The notes beneath the pieces are model-generated. The model was not told the origin of the DNA and made no database searches. It worked only from the letters and a program-made list of their open reading frames with translations. A stretch of 37,096 nucleotides of DNA, taken from NCBI GenBank assembly GCA_022844265.1, contig JALHMA010000012.1, positions 1 to 37,096 of the forward strand. Reading direction: 5' to 3'. Positions 11,101-20,195 of the stretch are shown here, piece after piece (within the stretch, counting starts at the first letter, position 1; every line of letters starts with the position of its first letter). Position numbers and translations under genes: made by a program. This DNA comes from Saprospiraceae bacterium. GTDB taxonomy: Bacteria > Bacteroidota > Bacteroidia > Chitinophagales > Saprospiraceae.

Positions 11101-13945
11101 TACCGGCGTTTACCTGGGCGCCTATTCCTGGCTGGAGGATATCCGGCCAGGCAGTCTACCCGGCATTCATTACAGGGAAGTAGATATTACACCCGATGTG
11201 ATTGTAGTCCCGGGGTTCCGGGAAGTTGCCCTTGAAGGACTGACTATTCAGGGACAAATCAATACGGGAAGGCCCTGGTTGTCTATCCAGGATATCCTTC
11301 TGCAATCCCCTATTGTGTCTACACCCACATCGCCCCGACCGATCAGCACAACGCGCACCGAGAAAGGGCCGCCCGATCCTGTAGTGAACGATCTGGAACT
11401 AATGCCGACCAGCGGGGCGATTCTGACTATCCAGCAAAAAGTTGAACAGGCTTATTTGAATACTCCCTTGCTGCTGGACGTACCTGTCATCAAAAACCCG
11501 GGCCCTCCGTACGTTTATTTGGGAAAGGACAATGTCGGCGACATCACTTACGATCCTGTTATTGACAAATTTATCCATAATCCAAGGGTTGACCCTGGCA
11601 ACCAAGGTTATATTCATGCGCCTTCCATAAATCAGGCGACGGCAGCAGCCGTCCTGCGTTCGGGGTACGTGTCGCACAATGCCAGTTCCCCGGACAATAA
11701 AATGGCAATCAATCTGAGCTCCGACCGCGTCCGCAGAGCCATGTACTTTGCAGAAGGGATGAAAAACGGTCAGGAACTGGCCGCATTATTGGGCTACCAG
11801 TTCGAAAGGGGATTGCATGACCGGGATACCGGCCTGGATGCCTTTATTCTGGAGATCAGGACCAAATATCCCCTGGTTGCAGGTCGGGTCACAGACAATA
11901 GCGGCGTAACCAGCATTTCAAGCGCCGAAGCTTATAACGTAGTTAACGGCCTTGAACTGGTAGAAAACAGTAGGAATTCCAGCGCCGATTATCCCTATGG
12001 CGTGAGTGGTTTGCCAAATTCAGGCTCTGCCAAATCCGCTATTATAGAAGAAGTCGATAGGTTGCACGATTCGCTCGATGCGATCAGCGATCTGTTGCTA
12101 TCCGAATCGATGTACCAGGTTGTACAGGGTAATTTCGCCCGGGCGAATGGCGCCCTGAATGCGATGGGAGGGCAAAGCGTCGTAATTGATCCCGAGGTGA
12201 TTAAAACGCCTAGAAAATTCCACGTGCTTTCGCACCGGTTGGGCGTGCAATTTGACCTTTCCCCCAATGGGCATACTATGTGGACCTCGCAGGGTACTGC
12301 ACGTTCGCTGGCCGAACCGTTTCTGAATCGCTGGCTGAGCAGCATGCTGCCGGATAAAAATAAACTGTTGGTCAATTTCCAGTACAGAGTATATACACCG
12401 GAAGGATTTCCCGGCGCTGTTTTTGAAGACATGCTGTCGTTGGGAGATCTGGGCCTGGAACCTATCGATTTGTACTGTATCCTGACCCAACCTTCAGAAC
12501 AGGGCGATGCCGTGGAATTAGTGAATCGGATCGCATATCACGTTCGTAAGAACATAGAAATGGCGGACCGGATCAGTATCGAAGTACTCTTTACCTTCCG
12601 CACCGGATTTGCGCAAGACGAATTGTCGCTGTTCGAATTACAACCGCTCATCGATCAGCTGCATGCAGTGGTGGGGAATAGCCGGCACGCCAAAGCAACA
12701 GACTTCCTGTTATCCACAGGTGCGGAGAGCGTTATTGCTGCCAACCCTGCCAAAGGGCTGGATACTGCCCCGCTTTTTGCCCGCCTTTCAAATGTTGCAG
12801 GCCTCACCATGTCAAACGGTGCGCGGGGGCTTCTGGGTGTTATTACAGACATACAAACAGAGGTAACAGGTATCAATACACTGATTTCAAATGTCGGATT
12901 TCCGGGAATAAGCGGAGCCGCACTGTTTGCCTTGCGGGAAGCCCTGACTGGAGCGCTTATGTTCGGTGTACAGAATGCCGTGCCCGACTCTGCGGTTGAT
13001 ACATCCGAAACGATCGTCAACGACTTGCTTTTACTGGCTGCCCGCGTACTGACCGAACTGGAGCCCCGACAGGTAAAAGCTGCAGACTTGTTGTCTCAGG
13101 CGCCCGCAGCCTCCAGTGAAGATCAAAAACTGGTTATTTTGAGCGAGGTAGCCAGGCAAATATTCGGCCGTTCGTTCAAAGTGTACCCGGAATACCGTCT
13201 CTACAACGACAGCGTATTCGACGCCGCCTTGCAGTATCCCGATTATTTAAACGACGCTTCGCCTTTTGCCCTCGAAGAATGGCTACAGGGATTGTCGCCC
13301 GTGCGGAAACGTACCCACGCCTACCATCGGGCCCGGCTGTTGTCGCAGACCCTCCGGAATACGGATAGCCATCTGCAACTTACGTTGTCGCAATTGCCGC
13401 TGGAACCTTTGGACGAATCCGCTAACGTATTAACGCGTTGGTTGGGAGTCGAATTCCCGAAGGGCTACCGCATGCCGGATGAAAACATTTCTTTCGTCCT
13501 GCAAATGCCGAACAGTTATTCCGCAGGTAGTCTACAGGCCGGCATTATTGTAGACGAATGGGTAGAGGAAATACCGGAGGAAACGGCATATACGGGCGTA
13601 GCGATACATTACAACAATCCGAATTCCGAACCCCCTCAGTCCTGTCTGCTGGCAGTTTCGCCCGATCTCACCGGGCAATGGTCCTGGGACGATCTGATGG
13701 ATACTTTGTCCGAAACCCTGGATTGGTCCAAAAAACGGGCGGTCGACCCGGATTTGTTGAACGATTCGCTGTATGCCCAGGTATTACCCGCCATTTTTGC
13801 AGCAGTCAGTGCGAGCGGCAACACACCCACTTTGGATTTTGGAAGAAATATAATTAAAAAACCTACGCCCGGCAAGATTGATCTTGTCCGGATCTCGGAT
13901 TATATAGTGGGAGAATCTCCTTTTGATATTAATCTTTTTCCATAA
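8195..13945 (+). CDS. Giant hypothetical protein (1916 aa), basic coiled-coil N-terminus
   Basis: Continuous ORF. Lys-rich heptad-like N-terminus (KKTSEKRELLKRKKQDLQTIR...), then ELWIRIFPDDIAIHTHEDRLTESEIQAAQIFWNHIW. Alternative start at 8201. Confidence 0.7.
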   Translation: MTMKLNKSKFASLQKKTSEKRELLKRKKQDLQTIRAALATSARDLKNELVKGAGAQKSKVDRIKKNQDNLHARLGKTQEQIVGIETDLSNIIGEVLFSRDPRDQIALLDDNYPVFLIPVRIETRFMTVKHIARVKPELPPPLETPILTIVGGIPVAAPQLLSVGALFEGRTEIPVIKDAQELWIRIFPDDIAIHTHEDRLTESEIQAAQIFWNHIWYAGEDRSLQIGAWRGLVSGRGPERAAWIAKQMEPANPQDKPAAATDPAQPLPYSPVFPTPGVKSSSWSHAPHTRVMPERFVARLYTGSTYREVVGETVADSLQLGPDPLAGAGEITSTDGLLELADPLKWMKDFEEAEKTGMAIRVPLMHREHLTGFDRILVLGVKAAAGPDEGQALLEELIDNHHYRHGGFSIVPQGTPTNNTEDVKSGYTAFNSDDEELFDIELKDARFEPSVLDLEKTDGQRLAEALGISYKTLQHIRHADRKDIREAMLMNRALWPTTFGYFLSQMMHPVFSSGDIIQTRSHFNQYVLGRGKMPAIRINNQPYGILPATAFSKWTYPDNSIHSRFLNNMHKQVLKNMETTWDNLSQRVKYAGGVVNSAEFSNHFLDIVGLHPSSVEFYQRFIAGPYFLWNLYNYSQIIQKNNVNFEQASYATSLDFLQLFNSQNYSFVLPPRVFDFFYLKDHKYLDGPLIDTLGLSELRTIQAMGSQGENYIHWLAKSNWNEIKAENFTNIGAPGAKPPTALLYLMLRHSTLLEYVRTSLTLLVDKGILATSALIDTELMNLGAMGQISMETKNLVKTQIQFKEGLLLEKDIEKKVQKEFETRAAKGELEDLNLKSLNQVKSEYKAALKSTAAPKMEAKVEAELNIVLQGFQNTVNKIETLTASYEFLQGITLADYIRQEIFKPNPNQDLIEIQELVEALNGLADLPTARLERCFAEHIDLASYRLDAWFYSLVLDRLENLRNKGAERTTGVYLGAYSWLEDIRPGSLPGIHYREVDITPDVIVVPGFREVALEGLTIQGQINTGRPWLSIQDILLQSPIVSTPTSPRPISTTRTEKGPPDPVVNDLELMPTSGAILTIQQKVEQAYLNTPLLLDVPVIKNPGPPYVYLGKDNVGDITYDPVIDKFIHNPRVDPGNQGYIHAPSINQATAAAVLRSGYVSHNASSPDNKMAINLSSDRVRRAMYFAEGMKNGQELAALLGYQFERGLHDRDTGLDAFILEIRTKYPLVAGRVTDNSGVTSISSAEAYNVVNGLELVENSRNSSADYPYGVSGLPNSGSAKSAIIEEVDRLHDSLDAISDLLLSESMYQVVQGNFARANGALNAMGGQSVVIDPEVIKTPRKFHVLSHRLGVQFDLSPNGHTMWTSQGTARSLAEPFLNRWLSSMLPDKNKLLVNFQYRVYTPEGFPGAVFEDMLSLGDLGLEPIDLYCILTQPSEQGDAVELVNRIAYHVRKNIEMADRISIEVLFTFRTGFAQDELSLFELQPLIDQLHAVVGNSRHAKATDFLLSTGAESVIAANPAKGLDTAPLFARLSNVAGLTMSNGARGLLGVITDIQTEVTGINTLISNVGFPGISGAALFALREALTGALMFGVQNAVPDSAVDTSETIVNDLLLLAARVLTELEPRQVKAADLLSQAPAASSEDQKLVILSEVARQIFGRSFKVYPEYRLYNDSVFDAALQYPDYLNDASPFALEEWLQGLSPVRKRTHAYHRARLLSQTLRNTDSHLQLTLSQLPLEPLDESANVLTRWLGVEFPKGYRMPDENISFVLQMPNSYSAGSLQAGIIVDEWVEEIPEETAYTGVAIHYNNPNSEPPQSCLLAVSPDLTGQWSWDDLMDTLSETLDWSKKRAVDPDLLNDSLYAQVLPAIFAAVSASGNTPTLDFGRNIIKKPTPGKIDLVRISDYIVGESPFDINLFP

Positions 13946-13977
13946 CCCCAGCGCCTCTATTAAGATAATAAGTTACC

Positions 13978-16900
13978 ATGTTGAAAATATCTGATATACA
14001 GGAAAATATGGCCCGTCAGGGTGCTATCTCGGTTTACCAGCTGGCTATTCTGGACTTTCTCAATCAGGCCAAAACCCCCGAGGACATAGCCGGAAAGGAA
14101 CCGCAACGAGGACCACTGGAAGATGATCCCGGAAGAAAATCTACCCGGAAAGGTTATGATATCGGAATCACCGTGGCGGAAAGGATTCTGGCACACAGGG
14201 CTTCGTTTCCGGGCAATCAGTTTACAGACATCGTGCAACTGGCCGATATTCCCTATTTCGGTATCGACAAATTCAATGACCTCATCTATACCTTCGTAGC
14301 CTTGCGCGCACCTGTTCCAACCGGCTTGGGGCAGGAATTTGATGACTTTATCAAGGCCCTGAGCGCGTTGGAAGTCAATGCGCTACGAAGAAAAATACCC
14401 CCTGCCCATACGATTTCCGCCGTAAGAAAAATATTCTTTGACGACAAGGTGCCCTCATTGCGGGGCGGCGATGACAATCATTTTGATTGGAACAAAATAA
14501 TACCGGCGGCTGAAAAGGTTCAGTCGCCGGCAGATTGGGGCATCAATATGGGATTGATCAACGCTGTGAACTATATCACGCGCAACCCGAATATCCGCAT
14601 CGGCGGTAAATGGGTGAATATGCATTGGCTGATAGCTGGGCTGGATGCCAAAAACCGGCCTGCCGTGGTGGATACCGGCCATGGAGAAACGGAGATTAAG
14701 TCCAATTTGGAACTTGCGACATACTTACTGGGTGTCGGAAATTCCGCCTATCAGTACTTGAAAGTTTTTGATATCGGGCCGCAAGACAGGTTTGAAATCA
14801 AGCAACCTGAACTGGCCGACAGTTACAACAAATTTGCGCCCGCAGCAGTATTGACGGCTTTTGCCGATGTATACGCCATGCCGTATCAAAAAGAACGCTC
14901 GCTCTCATGGAACCTATTGACCTATTATACCGACCAAGAAGGACCTGTTAAAAGCAGGTTCCAGCATTTTGCCCGGACTTTAAACCTGGGCGAATTGACG
15001 GATGGTATTTTTACTAAAGATACGGTGGAATTCAGACAGGCCTTGGTTCACAAAATACAATCCGCAACATTCTTCGAGTTGAGCCAGAACAATCGGGATG
15101 CCTTTGTCCGTCGTATGCTGAACGACCCCGACAAGGATAGCGCGGCCCTTACTTACCGAGTCGCTACAGCTTATGTAAGCGATCTTTTCCTGGATAATTT
15201 ATACCTCCAGGTCAGTATGGAAATTTCGCGGCCGGCCATCCTATCATGGAACCGGCTGGAAGCGCGGCCCAGAACGCAGGATTTTTCCCGGGTACTACGT
15301 GCCGAAGTCAGGGATGCCCTGTGGTTCCTGAGCCGGCAATGGCAAATGGGCGAATTCAAGGGAGAAGACACTGGGTCCTCCGTAGAGATGCGCGTCGACA
15401 TGGAAACCACCCTGATTAATAAATTTTCTCTGAAGGGTGGGAATGCGCAATCATACGACGGTACCGTACCGATGGAAACGATCGTGGAGCGCGAACCCAT
15501 TCAACTGGATTTTACGATGCGCCAGGAAATGGGTCGCCATTTCGAACGGTTACTACAGGCAAAATTATCGGCCGCCCCCGGAAGTATAGCACAAAGTGTG
15601 ATCGATGGGATCAGGGCGGATTTTAGAAACACGCCCGCTTTTCAGTTTTCCCTGCCCACCCCTGCCGAATTTTATCCGGAAATACATAGCAATACTGCAT
15701 TGCTGAAGATATACGCCTGCCTGAGTGAAGGGCGTGCGCTCGACGGCGGGAACTTGTACCGGAGTATAAAGCATGGAACGCCGGCTTCTTCTTACGCGAC
15801 TTCAACCGGAGATGCAGCGGCCCTGAGCAGGGTCGACGATGCAGCAGCAGATCTATTGGTCTGGTTTGAACGCGTTTATAGTCAACCTGCCTCCGCCACC
15901 GAGTCCGCCTGGAACCCCTCTCAGTTGGAATACCAGTTCCATTGCTCGGCGCCTGCAGGGCTGCACGCTTCTACCGTGCTGACTACGACGGAGTATGCCA
16001 ATGGCCATCTGGATTGGTATAATTTTGATTTTGAAACGGCTGCGGACGAATATAACGGTACTTTGACCAGTGGAATGCCTGATGCCAACCTGATCAACCG
16101 GCGCTTGATTTCAGTATTACCAGCCGACCTGATTTTTCCGGGTATGCCAGCGTCCCGTTGGTGGCAGTTTGAAGACTACAAAATCGACATCGGCGATATT
16201 AAAGCCAACACGAATGAAGTCCCCAAATTGTTGTTGGCGGAATTTGCGCTGATTTACAGCAATGACTGGATGTTACTGCCATTTAACGTTCAGGTGGGCA
16301 ACCTCTGCAATATTCGCAACCTAGTGGTGAAGGATGTTTTTGGACAGTACATCCAGGTCAATGCGGCGGGAGCAGGTGACGATACGGATTGGCAACGCTG
16401 GTCGATGTTCAACCTAAAAAGAAGAAACATGCTTTCTGGTCGGGCCGACAACCGCCTGTTCGTTCCGCCTGCCGTGATCCGGACCATGGAAAGCGAACCT
16501 ATTGAAAAAGTAAACCTGTTGCGCGACGAAATGGCGAATATGGTCTGGGGCATTGAAACGTCTATTCCCGATGGGCTTGGCAGTCATGAGGATGGCTGGG
16601 ATGCTGCCCGTCGCCTCTACGATTACCTTATAAAAATTACTCCGTCGCCGGGAACACAACCGCCGGTCAATAATGACGCCCAAATACGATATCAAATCGG
16701 CACAACGGTTCCGGAACACTGGATTCCTTTTATCCCCGTTCGCCTGGGCGGTGTAAACAGCCGGCAGATACAGCTTCGGCGAGCTGCTATGCCCAGGCTT
16801 ATTCCTGGCCGTACACCTGAACGCATTCGCCCGCGCACGGAATTGTTGCGAACCGGCTATGATCCTTCAGCCCAAACCTGGGGGCCTTACTTCCTACACG

Positions 16901-17067
16901 AAGAAGAAGTGCCACGCTCAGGCGTGCAGGTCACACGGTCCTGGCAACGTACCCGATGGCTCCAAGGCGCGGTATTCACATGGTTGGGGCGGCAAGTCAA
17001 AAACGGACGGGGGGAAGCAAACAGCGGACTGGAATTTGATAGCGTTCAGGAAAAAGAAGTTTTATAA
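13978..17067 (+). CDS. Large hypothetical protein (1029 aa) with N-terminal helix-hairpin-helix-like segment
   Basis: Continuous ORF. AERILAHRASFPGNQFTDIVQLADIPYFGIDKFNDLI looks HhH-like. Internal motif LRAEVRDALWFLSRQWQMGEFKGEDTGSSVEM. Confidence 0.7.
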   Translation: MLKISDIQENMARQGAISVYQLAILDFLNQAKTPEDIAGKEPQRGPLEDDPGRKSTRKGYDIGITVAERILAHRASFPGNQFTDIVQLADIPYFGIDKFNDLIYTFVALRAPVPTGLGQEFDDFIKALSALEVNALRRKIPPAHTISAVRKIFFDDKVPSLRGGDDNHFDWNKIIPAAEKVQSPADWGINMGLINAVNYITRNPNIRIGGKWVNMHWLIAGLDAKNRPAVVDTGHGETEIKSNLELATYLLGVGNSAYQYLKVFDIGPQDRFEIKQPELADSYNKFAPAAVLTAFADVYAMPYQKERSLSWNLLTYYTDQEGPVKSRFQHFARTLNLGELTDGIFTKDTVEFRQALVHKIQSATFFELSQNNRDAFVRRMLNDPDKDSAALTYRVATAYVSDLFLDNLYLQVSMEISRPAILSWNRLEARPRTQDFSRVLRAEVRDALWFLSRQWQMGEFKGEDTGSSVEMRVDMETTLINKFSLKGGNAQSYDGTVPMETIVEREPIQLDFTMRQEMGRHFERLLQAKLSAAPGSIAQSVIDGIRADFRNTPAFQFSLPTPAEFYPEIHSNTALLKIYACLSEGRALDGGNLYRSIKHGTPASSYATSTGDAAALSRVDDAAADLLVWFERVYSQPASATESAWNPSQLEYQFHCSAPAGLHASTVLTTTEYANGHLDWYNFDFETAADEYNGTLTSGMPDANLINRRLISVLPADLIFPGMPASRWWQFEDYKIDIGDIKANTNEVPKLLLAEFALIYSNDWMLLPFNVQVGNLCNIRNLVVKDVFGQYIQVNAAGAGDDTDWQRWSMFNLKRRNMLSGRADNRLFVPPAVIRTMESEPIEKVNLLRDEMANMVWGIETSIPDGLGSHEDGWDAARRLYDYLIKITPSPGTQPPVNNDAQIRYQIGTTVPEHWIPFIPVRLGGVNSRQIQLRRAAMPRLIPGRTPERIRPRTELLRTGYDPSAQTWGPYFLHEEEVPRSGVQVTRSWQRTRWLQGAVFTWLGRQVKNGRGEANSGLEFDSVQEKEVL

Positions 17068-17263
17068 CTCAAATTACAATAACTGAACGGTTTCACCGGA
17101 CTTTCACAGATTCACCTGTTGATTTGGGTCCGATGTTCTACTCGCAAAGAAATCCCGGCAGAATCAGAATCGGGTTTGCGATAGAGGAAGGAAGAACGGC
17201 ACTTTCTTATTGTCTTCTGCTCGAAAAAATCTTGCTGAAGCACATTTGTTTAAACCGCCCAAC

Positions 17264-17296
17264 AAAAAAGGGTTCACGCTTTCGCGCAAACCCTTC
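17264..17296 (-). terminator. Intrinsic terminator downstream of tRNA-Ala
   Basis: Minus-strand RNA AAGGGUUUGCGC-GAAA-GCGUGAACCCUUUUUUG: 12-bp stem (two G-U wobbles), GAAA tetraloop, U tract. Confidence 0.85.
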
Positions 17297-17305
17297 ATAA
17301 TCAAG

Positions 17306-17378
<73 letters not shown>

Positions 17379-17386
17379 TATTCAAA

Positions 17387-17427
17387 GTGGACGTGCAAAT
17401 GTATAAAACTTACACTTGCACATCCAC
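17387..17427 (-). other. 17-bp stem-loop between rplQ and tRNA-Ala
   Basis: GTGGACGTGCAAATGTA / TACACTTGCACATCCAC flanking a 7-nt loop; fully paired with two G-U wobbles in minus-strand RNA. Confidence 0.75.
17393..17400 (-). promoter_or_regulatory. Possible -7 element of a Bacteroidota promoter for tRNA-Ala
   Basis: Minus strand TACATTTG fits TAnnTTTG close upstream of the tRNA. No clear -33 TTG, and it overlaps the stem-loop. Confidence 0.3.
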
Positions 17428-17443
17428 TCCTACTTATCTGGTA

Positions 17444-18166
17444 TTAATCTTTTTTCTCTTCTTCTTCTGTAGCGGGCGTTTCGTCGGCAGCCGGTGCTTC
17501 TTCCGTTGCTTCGGCGACTACTTCAGGAGCGACTTCTTCTGCAACAGGCGCTGCTGCTTCCACTTCAGCCACTACTTCAGCCGCCGTTTCTTCAGCGACA
17601 ACTGCAGGAGCAGTTTCTTCCGCAACCGGAGCGGCTACTACTTCTTCTTCTACCTGTGTTACAACTTCCTCGATAACAGCCGGCGTTTCATCTACTTCTT
17701 CTACGACTGCTGCTGTTTCGGGCGTTCCGGCAACCACGGCTGCTTTTTTGCCACCGCGACGGGTTTTCTTGGCCGTTTTGGTTTTACCTGCATTCGGGTT
17801 GTAGGTTTCGTTGAAATCCACGAATTCGATCATGGCTGTTTCAGCGCCGTCACCGCGGCGGAAGCCGAGTTTGATGACGCGGAGGTAACCGCCCGGACGT
17901 TCGGAGATTTTGGCTGCGATCGGGCCGAACAGTTCTGTCAGGGCCTCTTTATTCTGTAAGTAACTGAAAACGACGCGGCGCGAGTGGGTGGAGTTGTCTT
18001 TCGACTTGGTAATGAGCGGCTCGGCGTAACGGCGCAGGGCTTTCGCTTTCGCCAGGGTGGTTGTGATGCGTTTGTGCTCGATCAACGAGATGGTCAGGTT
18101 GGCCAGCAAAGCGCGGCGGTGGGAAGCGGTGCGTCCGAGATTGTTTATTTTATCTCCGTGTCTCAT
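17444..18166 (-). CDS. rplQ: 50S ribosomal protein bL17 with long acidic C-terminal extension
   Basis: [53 protein letters not shown] is bL17; residues after about 123 are Glu/Ala/Val-rich. Confidence 0.97.
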   Translation of the reverse strand: MRHGDKINNLGRTASHRRALLANLTISLIEHKRITTTLAKAKALRRYAEPLITKSKDNSTHSRRVVFSYLQNKEALTELFGPIAAKISERPGGYLRVIKLGFRRGDGAETAMIEFVDFNETYNPNAGKTKTAKKTRRGGKKAAVVAGTPETAAVVEEVDETPAVIEEVVTQVEEEVVAAPVAEETAPAVVAEETAAEVVAEVEAAAPVAEEVAPEVVAEATEEAPAADETPATEEEEKKD

Positions 18167-18237
18167 GGTACAGGTACCTTTTTGTAGGTGGCGGCACTGG
18201 AGCAGCGTTAGCGCTCATGCAGTTACCACGCTTTGTT

Positions 18238-18386
<149 letters not shown>

Positions 18387-18393
18387 ATTAGAT

Positions 18394-19392
18394 TTACTCT
18401 TCGTCCAATTTGTATTTCGCAAGGTCCATTCCGAAGGTCAGGCCCTTATCTTGCAGTAATTCTTCGATTTCCACGAGCGACTTTTTACCAAAATTGCGGA
18501 ATTTAAGCAATTCGTGGGTGTCGTAGCGCACCATTTCGGCCAGGGTATTGATCTTGGCTGCTTTGAGGCAGTTGTAGGCACGTACGCTGAGGTCGAGGTC
18601 TTCCAGGGAAGTTTTCAACAGTTTGCGCATGTGCAGGATGTGTTCATCCACTACATTTTCCTCGCGGCTGGTCGGTGTGTCAAACGTGATATTGTCGTCT
18701 GTGATCAGCATCAGGTGCTGGATCATAATACGGCTGGCTTCGCGGATGGCGTCTTCGGGGTGGATCGTGCCATCGGTTTTGATGTCGATGGTCAGTTTTT
18801 CATAGTCCGTACGTTGGCCTACGCGGGTATTTTCCACTTTGTAGGATACGTTTTTGATCGGGGTATAGATGGCGTCGATCGGGATCACGCCGATGGCGAG
18901 GTCTTTCGGAGCGCCGTCGTCGGCGGGTTGGTAGCCGCGGCCTTTGCTGATCGTCAATTCCAGTTCGAGGTTGATGGTCGGTTCCATGCGGCAAAGCAGC
19001 AGGTCGGGATTCATCACCTTGAACACGTTGTTGAACTCTTCGATCATACCGGCCCGGAATTCTTCGCGACCGCTGATGGTCAGGTAAATTTTTTCTTGCG
19101 GGTTTTTATCGTCCTGAATCACTTGTTTCAGACGCACCTGCTTGAGATTCAGCACAATATCCACCACGTCTTCTACTACGCCACGAATGGTTGCGAACTC
19201 ATGGTCGACACCGCCGATACGAACGGCGCTGATGGCATAACCTTCTAATGAAGAGAGGAGGACGCGACGAAGCGAGTTGCCCACCGTTTGGCCAAAACCT
19301 GGTTCCAAGGGTTTGAACTCGAAAGTGCCTTCAAAATCAGTTGCTTTTTGCAGCAGAATTTTTTCAGGCTTTTGGAAATTGAGAATACTCAT
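18394..19392 (-). CDS. rpoA: DNA-directed RNA polymerase subunit alpha
   Basis: 332 aa. FEFKPLEPGFGQTVGNSLRRVLLSSLEGYAISAVRI and the C-terminal domain LKAAKINTLAEMVRYDTHELLKFRNFGKKSLVEIEE. Confidence 0.98.
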   Translation of the reverse strand: MSILNFQKPEKILLQKATDFEGTFEFKPLEPGFGQTVGNSLRRVLLSSLEGYAISAVRIGGVDHEFATIRGVVEDVVDIVLNLKQVRLKQVIQDDKNPQEKIYLTISGREEFRAGMIEEFNNVFKVMNPDLLLCRMEPTINLELELTISKGRGYQPADDGAPKDLAIGVIPIDAIYTPIKNVSYKVENTRVGQRTDYEKLTIDIKTDGTIHPEDAIREASRIMIQHLMLITDDNITFDTPTSREENVVDEHILHMRKLLKTSLEDLDLSVRAYNCLKAAKINTLAEMVRYDTHELLKFRNFGKKSLVEIEELLQDKGLTFGMDLAKYKLDEE

Positions 19393-19477
19393 ATTTTGGA
19401 AGTCTCCTTAATAAAGGGTGGGAAAACAAAAATTGGTTTGAGGGCGGAGCAGGTCGGATTGAAAAAGCATAAACGCG

Positions 19478-19514
19478 AAAATGGTTGGCACCGTAACCGA
19501 GTGCCAACCGTTTT
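19478..19514 (-). other. Stem-loop between rpsD and rpoA
   Basis: AAAATGGTTGGCAC-cgtaaccga-GTGCCAACCGTTTT: 9-bp perfect core plus A/T flank; no good U-tract on the minus strand. Confidence 0.6.
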
Positions 19515-19527
19515 GCTATCAATATCT

Positions 19528-20142
19528 TTATTTAGAGTACAACTCTACGATTAACTGCTCGTTGATCCGTTCCGGTATCTGGTCGCGTTGCGGGTAGGAA
19601 AGGAAGGTGCCCTGCATTTTATCAGGGTTCCATTCGAGCCATCCGAACTGGCGCACATTGCTTGTTTTTGCGTTGGCGTGGGTCGTTACGATCTCCAGAC
19701 CTTTCGATTTGCCGCGCACTGCGATCACATCGCCCGGTTTAACCGAATAGGAAGGGATGTTTACGATATTGCCATTCACAGTCACGTGGCGGTGACCTAC
19801 CAACTGGCGGGCGCCACGACGGGTTGGGGAAATACCGAGGCGATACACGGTGTTATCCAGGCGTGCTTCCAGCAATTGGAGCAATATTTCGCCGGTTACG
19901 CCGTGACGGCGTGTTGCGCTGACGAAGGTTTTGCGGAACTGACGTTCCAGTACACCATAGGTATATTTCGCTTTTTGCTTCTCCGTCAACTGCAAAGAAT
20001 AGTTTGAAGCCTGTTTTTTCTTCTTAGACAGACCATGCTGTCCGGGAGGATACTTCCGGCGTTCAAATGCTTTATCAAACCCAAAAATCGGGTCGCCGAA
20101 CGAGCGGGCTTTTTTAGTTGTTGGTCCAGTATAACGAGCCAT
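19528..20142 (-). CDS. rpsD: 30S ribosomal protein uS4
   Basis: [21 protein letters not shown]...[32 protein letters not shown]. Confidence 0.98.
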   Translation of the reverse strand: MARYTGPTTKKARSFGDPIFGFDKAFERRKYPPGQHGLSKKKKQASNYSLQLTEKQKAKYTYGVLERQFRKTFVSATRRHGVTGEILLQLLEARLDNTVYRLGISPTRRGARQLVGHRHVTVNGNIVNIPSYSVKPGDVIAVRGKSKGLEIVTTHANAKTSNVRQFGWLEWNPDKMQGTFLSYPQRDQIPERINEQLIVELYSK

Positions 20143-20195
20143 TCTTTACAGGAATGTGTTAGAATTCGATAATGAAATGTAGTGAGCAGCAATAA

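Noticed and set aside
250-17067. Contractile injection system, tailocin or phage remnant
   Set aside because: No sheath, tube, baseplate, spike, ATPase or capsid motifs seen; the large proteins do not resemble these.
17387-17959. 190-aa plus ORF rich in Phe/Cys/Ser
   Set aside because: Antisense of the low-complexity bL17 tail.
18514-19248. 244-aa plus ORF
   Set aside because: Antisense of rpoA with no recognisable motifs.
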